Shown piece by piece: positions 55,158-63,719 of a stretch of 64,000 bases of DNA. The notes beneath the pieces were generated by a model. It was not told the DNA's origin. It ran no database searches and saw only the letters and a list, made by a program, of their open reading frames with translations. This DNA comes from Nostoc sp. CENA543 (GTDB lineage Bacteria > Cyanobacteriota > Cyanobacteriia > Cyanobacteriales > Nostocaceae). The position numbers and the translations under genes are program-made. The DNA lies in assembly GCF_002896875.1 (NCBI RefSeq), contig NZ_CP023278.1, forward strand, positions 1,178,001-1,242,000, read 5' to 3'. Position 1 is the first letter of the stretch. Every line of letters starts with the position of its first letter.

Positions 55158-55922
55158 TTAATTCTTGTCAGTAAGTTGCATTTGTCCCATACCCAAGCGG
55201 GTTTTCATTCCCGTACCAGCAAACCGCGCGTACTGCACTAATAAATTAGCGACATTCGCTAGTAAGGGATCAGCACGGTTGAAAACTTGTAAAGTCACAT
55301 CGCCCACAAAACCATTGACAAACCCTTTATGTAATTGCCAAGTTCGTGTTTGAATCTTATGATTTTTAATCATGACTGCATTACTCAGATAAGCTATTAA
55401 TTCATCACCTCCTAAATAAACAGGTGCAAAATGATTCCAACGTTCTAACCAACTACGGAACATTAAAGTTGGTACAGGTACAGGTAAGTTTGTTGCACCT
55501 TGAGCAAAAGCTGTGGGTGTGATAAATTGCAAGTCAAAGCGTCTAGATGGTTCTGGCTCATTTCCTACAAGAGTTGTGTATAGTTCTTCATAGCTGGTAA
55601 TTTCATCCTCGCGGTTGATGATGTTAAATTTAGCTCCAAATAATTCTAAGGAATCAGCAAAATTAAAGTGAGAAATTGTCTTGGATGCTATATCTTGTAA
55701 TCCACAAAGTGATAATTGATAAAATTCATCTGGATAAAAAGTTAAAAATTCTTTTGTCTTAGAATATGAACCAATAATTCCAGAATAAGAAACAGCAGGT
55801 TTATCTCCTCCCATTTCTAAGCCTAGTTGTTGATGTATTTGCTTTGTTAATTCCAAGTTATAGGAACGAGGTAAAATCGTTGATTCAGATACACTCAGTA
55901 TCCATGTAGAACGAATTAGCAT
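55158..55922 (-). CDS. cas6: Cas6 pre-crRNA endoribonuclease
   Basis: 254 residues. The C-terminal half has the Cas6 hallmarks: TPTAFAQGATNLPVPVP, FRSWLERWNHFAP and the Gly-rich loop FAGTGMKTRLGMGQMQL at the end. Cas6 cuts CRISPR transcripts within each repeat to give crRNA. The start overlaps the csm5 stop by one base, so the two are translationally coupled. No CRISPR array lies in the window, so the repeats it serves must be elsewhere in the genome. Confidence 0.9.
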   Translation of the reverse strand: MLIRSTWILSVSESTILPRSYNLELTKQIHQQLGLEMGGDKPAVSYSGIIGSYSKTKEFLTFYPDEFYQLSLCGLQDIASKTISHFNFADSLELFGAKFNIINREDEITSYEELYTTLVGNEPEPSRRFDLQFITPTAFAQGATNLPVPVPTLMFRSWLERWNHFAPVYLGGDELIAYLSNAVMIKNHKIQTRTWQLHKGFVNGFVGDVTLQVFNRADPLLANVANLLVQYARFAGTGMKTRLGMGQMQLTDKN

Positions 55923-57211
55923 TATTTTGATAAACTCTTAAATTTAACCCATCCAGGTACAAACTTAATTTCACCATTGGGATTCATTACTGTTCTTCGA
56001 GATTTTGGGGCTTCAAATCCAGGTGCTTTTAAACCACAAGTATCACGGATTTTTTCACGCATTTCATCTGCAAACAATAAATCTATAGTTGTTCCTGTCA
56101 TTCCACTACCCCAACCTAATCTGAGGCTATAGGGACATTTTTCTGATTCATAAAATTCTCGAATGTAACTAAAATCTAAATTCTTGCCTGATACTTTGGG
56201 ATTGTTTTTGATATCTTGCCAGTAATCATGCTCATAATCCCATTGTTCTTGGGTAAACTCTTGACATATTTGTACTAATTCATCAAGGTTGTTAAATGGT
56301 AGTCTCATTCCTTTTTGATGTTTAAACCAAGAGAGCATTTCTGTATCTAATGTCAGGGTAAATTCTGTTTGGACATTACGCACCATTTCAGCATAGATAG
56401 ATGCTTTATACTTGGCTAAGTAGTCAGGAAACCTGCTAGAAATAACTACTTCTGCTACTACAGGAATATTAACGGGTATTTGTTTACCTGTTTTTGTAGT
56501 GATTTTATCTTCTATTAATGGTTGAGAATCTGTAACTTTAATAGCTCTTAAAAAATCAGCATTTGGCCCTTTAGCGAAAAAGTTTCTGTGTTGATATGTG
56601 AGTTGAAATTCTGAGAATAAGCTGTTCATAAATAGCTCATCATCTAAGAACTTCTGCTGATATGGGTTGAGTTGTCCTAATTTTTGTCTCAAAGTTTCTT
56701 CAATTGCGCTTAACTGTTTAGACGCAGGGACTTTATATTGATCAGCGTGTTTGAGTAAATGATAGGCTATGGCTGTTCTAATTGCGCCTTTAATTGAAGA
56801 ACCAGGGATGAATAATTGTCCCATACCATTGCGAATCATGGGACGTAAATCTGTAATTCTATCTGATGTTAGCTTTTGGCTGATGGCTTCTTTGGGAAAA
56901 ATTAGGTTATCATTTGTATCTTTAGCATTCCACCACTCATTACCAAAGGCTTGCTTTAAAAGACTGGTGATGTCTCGACGTTCTTCAATTGCTTGAATGT
57001 AGTCATTAAAAAAGCTGCCACCCTGTGATAATAAACCCTTGGCTAATGCTTCTTGATTGGGAAGATAGACTTTTTTACTTGTCTGTACGTATTCAAATGG
57101 ATTCAATCTAGATGCAGATGAACCAATATGCAGAATAGGACTGGTTAACTGTATTCTTTTTGATTGATAAAAGTCAGGTTTTTGGAGATGCGAAGGAAGC
57201 GAAGCCACCAT
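55922..57211 (-). CDS. csm5: Csm5, type III-A RAMP protein
   Basis: 429 residues. The N-terminal RAMP fold begins with IQLTSPILHIGSSASRLNPF and has the Gly-rich region GQLFIPGSSIKGAIRTAIAY, the usual Csm5 pattern. The C-terminal part has LRLGWGSGMTGTTIDLL, a second RAMP glycine-rich loop. Csm5 caps the crRNA 3-prime end of the Csm complex and recruits nucleases for trimming. It lies 7 bases after csm4 and overlaps cas6. Confidence 0.92.
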   Translation of the reverse strand: MVASLPSHLQKPDFYQSKRIQLTSPILHIGSSASRLNPFEYVQTSKKVYLPNQEALAKGLLSQGGSFFNDYIQAIEERRDITSLLKQAFGNEWWNAKDTNDNLIFPKEAISQKLTSDRITDLRPMIRNGMGQLFIPGSSIKGAIRTAIAYHLLKHADQYKVPASKQLSAIEETLRQKLGQLNPYQQKFLDDELFMNSLFSEFQLTYQHRNFFAKGPNADFLRAIKVTDSQPLIEDKITTKTGKQIPVNIPVVAEVVISSRFPDYLAKYKASIYAEMVRNVQTEFTLTLDTEMLSWFKHQKGMRLPFNNLDELVQICQEFTQEQWDYEHDYWQDIKNNPKVSGKNLDFSYIREFYESEKCPYSLRLGWGSGMTGTTIDLLFADEMREKIRDTCGLKAPGFEAPKSRRTVMNPNGEIKFVPGWVKFKSLSK

Positions 57212-57218
57212 ATTTTGA

Positions 57219-58283
57219 TTATTCCTTGGCTTTAATTGGCAGACTTAAACTAATACCGCTACGGTAAATTTTATGTTTTTTGAGTTTTTCAAATTCTTGA
57301 GGTGTCACATCTGCTAACATTCCTTGTGGTGATGAGAGGAAAACAGAACCTTCAGCAAACATTCGTACCATTTTGCGCCTTAGTTGACTTTCGGCTATCC
57401 AACCACCCCGTTCTTGTATTTCGTAACTGGCATTTTTTAAGCAATCTGCTTTTATTTCAGAATCCCAAAATAAGCTTACAATGCTGTGGTATTTACCATT
57501 TTTAAAGTCAACTATCTGCTTCCAAATTTCAGGTAAATCTGACCAATTAACTTCAAATCTTCCCGCACCACTAGAACGTTCTCCGCCAATTCCTTCTTCT
57601 CCTAATAGTTTTAATGCTGCTTGCAATTTATCTGCTAATTTTTCACCTTCTGGAGATAATTGCAGAAGAAAGTATAAACCCGCTTTCTCTTTTTCCCAAG
57701 CAAATTGTACAAAGCCAGTATGATAAAGGTTGGTTGCTCTAGTGACTCTATCAACGGCAATCTTGGGAACTTTATCAATTTTAAAGGCTTTTTTGTAGTC
57801 AAAAGTTCCTAATGTTTTTAAGTCTCCCTGAGAGTTACCTTTGGTTTCAGCAATTAATTCCTGAGTATCACTTTCTTGAAATCCCTCCCCTTGATACCAC
57901 CTCTGCCACACTTCTAGCGGTAAGTAGTTGAGTTTTTTGTAGGTTTTAAAAAATGCTAAATCATCATCAGGGTAGTTAGTAGGAAATTTCAGAGGACGAG
58001 GAAGATAGTAGATTGTGCGATCGCCTCCGTCTACTTCCCTGTAAACAAATGTAGAACTGATACGGAATGGGGGTGCTAGTTGCGGTTTGTCTTTAGTGGG
58101 GAATTGCTGTAACAACTCCTCAACTGGTTCTTTACCAAACAACCGTGCATAAATACTTACCCAAGCACTAAACAAAGCATCAGAACGGACGCGATCGCTT
58201 GTTTCTTCCATCCCAATTCCCACTTCGCCAAAGTGCGCCGGACTTCGGCCAAAGTTGAGTTTTACTAATTTCCAAACACTCAT
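57219..58283 (-). CDS. csm4: Csm4, type III-A RAMP protein (Cas5-like)
   Basis: 354 residues. It begins WKLVKLNFGRSPAHFGEVGI and includes SDALFSAWVSIYARLFG, the typical Csm4 start that binds the 5-prime handle of crRNA. The glycine-rich loop GEEGIGGERSSGAGRFEV near 240 and the ending YRSGISLSLPIK complete the family pattern. Csm4 anchors Cas10 to the complex. Its ATG overlaps the csm3 stop by 4 bases (ATGA), indicating coupled translation. Confidence 0.92.
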   Translation of the reverse strand: MSVWKLVKLNFGRSPAHFGEVGIGMEETSDRVRSDALFSAWVSIYARLFGKEPVEELLQQFPTKDKPQLAPPFRISSTFVYREVDGGDRTIYYLPRPLKFPTNYPDDDLAFFKTYKKLNYLPLEVWQRWYQGEGFQESDTQELIAETKGNSQGDLKTLGTFDYKKAFKIDKVPKIAVDRVTRATNLYHTGFVQFAWEKEKAGLYFLLQLSPEGEKLADKLQAALKLLGEEGIGGERSSGAGRFEVNWSDLPEIWKQIVDFKNGKYHSIVSLFWDSEIKADCLKNASYEIQERGGWIAESQLRRKMVRMFAEGSVFLSSPQGMLADVTPQEFEKLKKHKIYRSGISLSLPIKAKE

Positions 58284-59254
58284 GATTCGTTTCCTGGCAA
58301 TAATCGTTGAATGTAGTTGCGTAAGTTTCCGAAGTTCTCTAAAAGTTCTTGAGTGTTAGCGATGGGTTGAAATGGTTGAATCTCTGATGTCCCTTGAGTA
58401 TTTGTCATTTGGCGGTATTGTGCCAAGCTGCGATAGGAAAAATTGAAGTGTTGAAATCTAACTTTTCCATAACCTCTTGAACCATGTCCGCCGAGTGCGT
58501 CATCTTCAAGGATGGCGAGAGCTATGGCAATATTTTGTAAGTCTTCTATAGCTTGGCTGGCATCTTCTACGGTGTAAACTAATTCAAATTTGAATTTTGA
58601 CCCTGCTGGGACACGTTCTAGTTGTCTGGGGTTGGCGGCTGCTGTTACTCTGTCAATACCGTTTTCAAATTTCCACTCGGTCATGTATAAACCAGTGTCA
58701 ACTTGCTTTAACTTCTCTGCTGATTCTGTTACTAAATGACTATCACGAATAATTAATCTAGCTGGTGCATTACGTCCTCGACTAACTTGGACACAATTTT
58801 GATTTTGAATTGTGTGTGTACGATTTTTGTCTGAAAATAATCCTTCTTCTCTAGCAGTTTCTATTGGCATCCAAAATTTAGAACCACCAGTAGAGCCAAA
58901 TAAGCGGCTAACTTGACAGGTTCTCGCACCTTCGTAAGCAACAAACTGTCCGCGCTCTACTTCGGTAAATCCATCAGCTAAATCATCACTTTCATAACGC
59001 CAAGTATCACTTCCCCCTGTACGATTTAGAGGCTTATTTAACAACCTTTCTAAAATAGAACGTAGTTTTCCTTTAATTGATGATCCTGGTAAATAAGGAT
59101 ATTTAGTTAAAGGATCACGAATTACAGGTTTATCTAATCCACCGATATCTAAATTTTCGCCACCACCACCAATATGTAATCCAGTTTCGGCGGAAAGATG
59201 GCTGGTGAGTGTTAATTTACCAAGCAGGGGTTTTTGTGCGTATGATACTGGCAT
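58280..59254 (-). CDS. csm3: Csm3, backbone RAMP and target-RNA nuclease (Cas7)
   Basis: 324 residues, longer than the common Csm3 (about 220). The start LTLTSHLSAETGLHIGGGGE leads to IGGLDKPVIRDP, where Asp41 corresponds to the catalytic Asp33 of Streptococcus Csm3, so target RNA cleavage every six nucleotides should be intact. YLPGSSIKGKLRSILERLL is the crRNA-binding helix. GGHGSRGYGKVRF near 255 is the glycine-rich loop. The extra length lies in the middle (residues about 80-180) and the Gln-rich tail. Confidence 0.93.
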   Translation of the reverse strand: MPVSYAQKPLLGKLTLTSHLSAETGLHIGGGGENLDIGGLDKPVIRDPLTKYPYLPGSSIKGKLRSILERLLNKPLNRTGGSDTWRYESDDLADGFTEVERGQFVAYEGARTCQVSRLFGSTGGSKFWMPIETAREEGLFSDKNRTHTIQNQNCVQVSRGRNAPARLIIRDSHLVTESAEKLKQVDTGLYMTEWKFENGIDRVTAAANPRQLERVPAGSKFKFELVYTVEDASQAIEDLQNIAIALAILEDDALGGHGSRGYGKVRFQHFNFSYRSLAQYRQMTNTQGTSEIQPFQPIANTQELLENFGNLRNYIQRLLPGNES

Positions 59255-59256
59255 AA

Positions 59257-59736
59257 TTATTTTCCACCTTCAGCTTTGTGATAAGCAATAATTGATTCAA
59301 TTAATTGAACTAGACGTTCAAAATCTTCTTTGCTGTGAACTTTATCAATAGCGGCTGACATCACTTCACCTAATGGTTTAGCGGCTCTTTGTCTAGCTGC
59401 GGCGTATGCTAATTTGGGTTTCAACAGAACTACTTCTGTTTCAATTTTGGCAAAATCACCTGTTTCAGCTAAGTCAGCTTTTAACCGATTTACAGCATCT
59501 AAAAATTTACGAACTTGATTAGTTTCTAACCTTTGCTGTTTAAGATAGGGGCCAAATTCTTCTGCGTGTTTAACTAAGTTACGTATAGGGTATGTTTTCA
59601 AACCATCTGTCAAATCATTAATGGTTTTGATGATGTCCTCAACAATATTCTGTGTTGTACTAGTATTAGTTTGAGGGTTTGATGTTCTGGAATTTCCTGG
59701 TGGATAAGATTGTTTGGGTTTAATTTGTTCTGGCAT
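59257..59736 (-). CDS. csm2: Csm2, type III-A small subunit (Cas11)
   Basis: 159 residues. The first 30 are disordered (PPGNSRTSNPQTNTST) and the rest is alpha-helical. PIRNLVKHAEEFGPYLKQQR followed by TNQVRKFLDAVNRLKA is the Csm2 signature, which pairs with LKPKLAYAAARQ in the second bundle. Csm2 forms the inner filament of the complex along the crRNA-target duplex. Its presence is what classes the system as III-A rather than III-D. It lies 8 bases after cas10 and 2 bases before csm3. Confidence 0.92.
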   Translation of the reverse strand: MPEQIKPKQSYPPGNSRTSNPQTNTSTTQNIVEDIIKTINDLTDGLKTYPIRNLVKHAEEFGPYLKQQRLETNQVRKFLDAVNRLKADLAETGDFAKIETEVVLLKPKLAYAAARQRAAKPLGEVMSAAIDKVHSKEDFERLVQLIESIIAYHKAEGGK

Positions 59737-59744
59737 ATAAATTA

Positions 59745-62048
59745 CTAGCGGTTTAAGAGTTCAATCCAAGTTGCGATCGCCCGAAAATAAGGCGCGTTAT
59801 ATGGACTTTTTAAAGAAGTCCTAAAATCATTATCGTCTAGTACATTCTTGGGTAATCTCGCTAAAGTATAAGCAATCTTTGGTAAATGCAAATAATAGCG
59901 AGTGCTTAAAGCCTCCTCTGATTTATTATCTTCTTCAAACTTTTTCAATGCTTGCTCTTGTATCTGTGCGGTGATTAGCAGATTACGTACAAAGTTACGA
60001 GCATAATTAACCCCAATATTTTGCTGTTCTAGTTTTTGAACAAAAGGTAGGATACCTAACAGTGAGGGTTTCTTTGTTTCGGGATTATTATAATTTTTAT
60101 TCACAGCATCAAAATTAGTAACTTTAGCAGTTCCTAACCATTCATCCCATTTAAAAACTTGTCCAAATAAACCTAAACGATCTCTACCATTATTTTTGGC
60201 TGCTTTCTCAGCATCACCTGAAGATTCAGCAGATTGATAAAGAGGGAACTTGGCATCATTAATACTAATTCCACCTGACAAGGTAATATCTGGGTTATTG
60301 CCAGTATAAGCACGAAAGCACTGATAAACATCAAATGCAAAATCTACTACTTCATTCCATGCTCCACTAATGAATAAATCATCACCACCAGCATATATAA
60401 ATAGTATATTATATTTCTCATTTTTATCTGACAATTGTGTAATTTTTTGGGGAATATTTACATTTCTTTGCTCTGCCAAACTATTTAAATACACCTTAAA
60501 AAAGTAGCTCATTTCCCGTGAAATTCCAGCCAATTTTGGTAAAGTTTGATTCTTGCCAAAACCTTTAGCAAATATTTGTCCAAGTCGGTCTACATCCATT
60601 CTTAAATAGCCGACTCTATTAATACCTTGGGCTTTTGCTGCCATTTCTTCAGCACGCAGAAAGCCTTGTGCTTCTTCTTGATTATTTTCGTCTGTTTTAT
60701 TTTCCTTGCCATAGTTACCTAATAACAAGGTAGAAACATTTTTAAAATGCTTGAATTGATAATGATCTAAATTCCAATCATTAACTAATAGAACTGTATC
60801 AGACTCTGGTACTATTGGTTTCCAATTCTTAAAGTAGTAATAATAAATATTGACACCAGGAAAGTCATCAATAGCAGGCAGTTTAAATGACAGTGGAAAA
60901 AATTGACTATCTACGTTATCACTAGTTGAGCGTACAATTGCTTTCACTCCAAATAAATTACTTCCTAAATCAAACATACTGCAACAAATTTCACAAGCTA
61001 AGACGGAATCTGGCTCATGTTTGTTAAGAGGTTGTAATGTTTCTGGTTCTACATCATCACGGTGACAAACCTTGCATGGTTCATGACTATCCTCTGGCGC
61101 AATAAACTTATTAATTTGGTCGGCAAATTTCTGAGATTTATGTAGAGCTAGATTTTTGGTTGCATTTGACCAATGATTAGCAAATTCAGCACTGGCAATT
61201 TCTGTAACTGGAAAATTTAAATAATCCAAAGCAAGAAACACTTTACCTTGAAATTCATCTAACAGCCATGTATTAAATTGTTCTCTTACTTTTTGAACGA
61301 CTTTTTTAGTGTTTTCCGTTCCCGATGCCAAAATATATAAGTTACCACCACCAGCATAAATTACATTAGTTCGCGGAATCTCTAATCTCGATAGTAATTG
61401 CTGTACTACTTCTTCTGTGACCAATTCTAAATAAAAACTCCTGGCTCTGAGGGATTTTAAAGCACCATCAGAAGAAATAGTATAAATAAATTTTTGAATC
61501 CCTGATAAATCGCCAGCAATTAAGCTAATTTCCTCAGCAGGATTGTTAAGTAAAGCTGTTGCGATCGCTGCTGTTGTTCTGGCTATGTCCACCAAAGCTA
61601 TATCTGATTGCCCAAAGCTGAGACATGAACCAAATTTTTCTAATATCAGCATCAATAAAGAAAGGTTTACCCAGTTATCTTGGAGATGATTTCTCAGTGC
61701 TTGATTAATTTCTAATTGGAAAGCTTTCTGTTGTTCCGAACTAGGTTCAGAATCCAAAGGATAAGGAATATCTGGATATTCTTGATGGTCATTATCAATT
61801 ACTTTGAGTGGGTGATAATTCTGTTGTATTTTCTCTTTCTTTGGTTCATCAGGTAAGTCTACACTGTCAAATACTAAACGCAAAGTTCCAACATTTGTAT
61901 CAGGTTTCCAGCCTAATATTTCCTTTGCTCTAGTTACTTCGGGATACTCTTTTTCTAAGGTAGGATGAGTAAAGCCAGACCATTTTGCTAAAGCTGCGAT
62001 CGCCTGCTGAATTACCTGTAATGCAACGTCTTTAGAACTAGTTACCAT
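59745..62048 (-). CDS. cas10: Cas10 (Csm1-type) without recognisable HD motif
   Basis: 767 residues. The first palm begins EISLIAGDLSGIQKFIYTI (residues about 173-191), typical of Csm1. A zinc-binding insertion follows (CKVCHRDD, then CEICC). The second palm has VGYLRMDVDRLGQIF and the cyclase motif GGDD at residues 554-557 (FIYAGGDDLFIS). The D4 helical domain closes the protein. The N-terminal 170 residues, where Csm1 normally has an HD nuclease with an HD pair and HDIGK-type segment, contain no His-Asp pair. So ssDNA cleavage is probably absent while cyclic oligoadenylate synthesis should be intact. Confidence 0.92.
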   Translation of the reverse strand: MVTSSKDVALQVIQQAIAALAKWSGFTHPTLEKEYPEVTRAKEILGWKPDTNVGTLRLVFDSVDLPDEPKKEKIQQNYHPLKVIDNDHQEYPDIPYPLDSEPSSEQQKAFQLEINQALRNHLQDNWVNLSLLMLILEKFGSCLSFGQSDIALVDIARTTAAIATALLNNPAEEISLIAGDLSGIQKFIYTISSDGALKSLRARSFYLELVTEEVVQQLLSRLEIPRTNVIYAGGGNLYILASGTENTKKVVQKVREQFNTWLLDEFQGKVFLALDYLNFPVTEIASAEFANHWSNATKNLALHKSQKFADQINKFIAPEDSHEPCKVCHRDDVEPETLQPLNKHEPDSVLACEICCSMFDLGSNLFGVKAIVRSTSDNVDSQFFPLSFKLPAIDDFPGVNIYYYYFKNWKPIVPESDTVLLVNDWNLDHYQFKHFKNVSTLLLGNYGKENKTDENNQEEAQGFLRAEEMAAKAQGINRVGYLRMDVDRLGQIFAKGFGKNQTLPKLAGISREMSYFFKVYLNSLAEQRNVNIPQKITQLSDKNEKYNILFIYAGGDDLFISGAWNEVVDFAFDVYQCFRAYTGNNPDITLSGGISINDAKFPLYQSAESSGDAEKAAKNNGRDRLGLFGQVFKWDEWLGTAKVTNFDAVNKNYNNPETKKPSLLGILPFVQKLEQQNIGVNYARNFVRNLLITAQIQEQALKKFEEDNKSEEALSTRYYLHLPKIAYTLARLPKNVLDDNDFRTSLKSPYNAPYFRAIATWIELLNR

Positions 62049-62072
62049 ACAAACTTGATCTCCCTGAAACTT

Positions 62073-62999
62073 TCAAAGTGAATCACTACTCAACCCCACC
62101 AACAACCGCGCCAAAGCCTGGATAATTGGACGCTGCGATACATCCTCACCTCGTTGTAATCTATGAACTGTACCGCGTAAAATCGGTAATTCCGACTTAA
62201 TAACGTCATTATTCCCAAAATAATCGCTAAAAACGATCGCAATAACTTCCAAGCTCAACTCATCACAAAACTTTACCCAAGGCTCAATCTCAGACTCATC
62301 TTTGACTAAAATCACCGCATGGGTAGCCTCTTTCATAATCAAGCGGTTCGCGTCGGAGATTCTTCCCCCAATATCAAAGACGAATATGGGAGTATTCACA
62401 CCTCGAACTTCCTGCGCCTTCAGTTTGGCGAACTCTGGACTAAATCCCGCTTTGTATTCTGCTTTCAACTCGGCGGCTAAATCAGGATCACGTCTGGCGG
62501 TTTCGCTGTACCATGAACCATCGCCATCGGGACAGCCGGAAATAAAGTATGATTCTGGTGCGTCGGGAATCTGCAATAGTGCTTGTTTTAATCCCTCCCG
62601 AAAGCAAGTCTTTCCGGTATTGGCAAAACCACACAACACAACTTTGAGGTTAGTTTGCGCCTGCGAGTCTCGCACCACATCCAAAATATCTCCGACTTGA
62701 TATTGGGGATGTCTGCTAATGGTGATGACATATCTATCTATTCCTGGTGCGCCGATTTTGGGATCTAATAGAGCGATCGCCTGATACAATTTCCCTAACT
62801 TATCTGCTAATACCTGACTAACCAATACTGAAACTCGTCCATTGATTTTGATGAGTTCACCACCGGATAATTCTCCTGTAGCTATCATCTCATCTAACTT
62901 TGCCGCTACATCACGGACAATGCGATCGCCTGTAGCCAGCGTACTACCAAATCCTACCTTGAGGACATCACCCTGTAACTTGAGATAGTAGGTACTCAT
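62073..62999 (-). CDS. Csx3-like domain fused to P-loop NTPase (Csx3-AAA)
   Basis: 308 residues from the ATG at 62999; a TTG at 63059 is in frame but less likely. Residues 1-107 align along their full length with the neighbouring Csx3 (for example GDRIVRDVAAKLDEM and LIKINGRVSV). Yet the Csx3 motif AHKxAH is changed to ADKLGK (Asp66, Lys70), while Asp79 of LDPK is kept. A NTPase domain follows: P-loop VVLCGFANTGKT (124-131, Lys130) and a Walker B or switch-like FVFDIGGRIS near 200. Csx3-AAA fusions are known from surveys of type III loci, but their role is not established. I infer a cyclic oligoadenylate sensor driving an NTPase. Confidence 0.85.
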   Translation of the reverse strand: MSTYYLKLQGDVLKVGFGSTLATGDRIVRDVAAKLDEMIATGELSGGELIKINGRVSVLVSQVLADKLGKLYQAIALLDPKIGAPGIDRYVITISRHPQYQVGDILDVVRDSQAQTNLKVVLCGFANTGKTCFREGLKQALLQIPDAPESYFISGCPDGDGSWYSETARRDPDLAAELKAEYKAGFSPEFAKLKAQEVRGVNTPIFVFDIGGRISDANRLIMKEATHAVILVKDESEIEPWVKFCDELSLEVIAIVFSDYFGNNDVIKSELPILRGTVHRLQRGEDVSQRPIIQALARLLVGLSSDSL

Positions 63000-63062
63000 T
63001 ATGTAATTAATGACAAAGCATTGATTCTGGCTTGTACCAAATAAACCTTTGATTACCAAACT

Positions 63063-63368
63063 TTAATCAATTAAATCACCCAATTTATACGCAGGATTAT
63101 GGGTAATAGAAACCACATACTTTGCTAATTTGGGATCATAAAAAGCTACTGCACCGTAGATATGAGCCAGTTTATGTGCTAACACAAAAGCTACAGGTAT
63201 AGATATCGGCCCGTTAATTTTCAGTAATTGACCCCCAGCTAATTCGCCGGATGTCGTCATCTCCTCTAACCTTGCAGCCGCATCGCGCACAATTTGGTCA
63301 TTTTGGGCAGGTTCGCCAAAGCCAATCCTTAAAATGCCGTCTTTTAACTCGATTTTGTAAGAACTCAT
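63063..63368 (-). CDS. csx3: Csx3, cyclic oligoadenylate ring-nuclease family
   Basis: 101 residues from the ATG at 63368, preceded by GGAG 9 bases upstream; a TTG at 63389 is in frame. The sequence SSYKIELKDGILRIGFGEP is a typical Csx3 start. AHKLAH (His65, His69) and FYDPK (Asp78) match the conserved residues of Archaeoglobus Csx3, where the second His and the Asp are nine apart as here. Csx3 (Crn3) degrades cyclic tetra-adenylate as a tetramer to switch the response off. It is the first gene of the operon, so its level may set the threshold of the alarm signal. Confidence 0.9.
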   Translation of the reverse strand: MSSYKIELKDGILRIGFGEPAQNDQIVRDAAARLEEMTTSGELAGGQLLKINGPISIPVAFVLAHKLAHIYGAVAFYDPKLAKYVVSITHNPAYKLGDLID

Positions 63369-63446
63369 GTTAATTTGCTCCAAATTCAAAACTCTAAATT
63401 AACACTTCAAAAATAACAATCACCATTAAACAATATGAACTTGATG

Positions 63447-63565
63447 AACCTCTCCCCAACCCCTCTCCGACGCGGAGAGGGGCTTAAATATGGCTAATTT
63501 TGTTGATAAATCAAGCTTTCAAAACGTCTCTCCTTGCAGGGGAGAGGTTTGGAAAGGGGTTTTTA
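63447..63565. repeat. Palindromic repeat in the CRISPR-operon upstream region
   Basis: AACCTCTCC (63447-63455) and GGAGAGGTT (63541-63549) are perfect inverted ends. The inner hairpin CCCCTCTCCG-ACG-CGGAGAGGGG lies near 63460-63482. It is of the same kind as the palindrome inside the 1335-residue gene. It occupies a third of the 351-base divergent promoter region between csx3 and the right-edge gene. Confidence 0.75.
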
Positions 63566-63719
63566 AAATGATGGTCATTGTTTTTTCCTTTGATTGATAC
63601 ATCATACACCCTGCTGGAAGATGCCACTTCCAAAGTGTCGTATGCTATAGGTCAGGAGGTAGGGAGATGAGGGAGACAAGGGAGAAATATTGACCCCCAT
63701 TCCCCATGCCCAATTCGCA

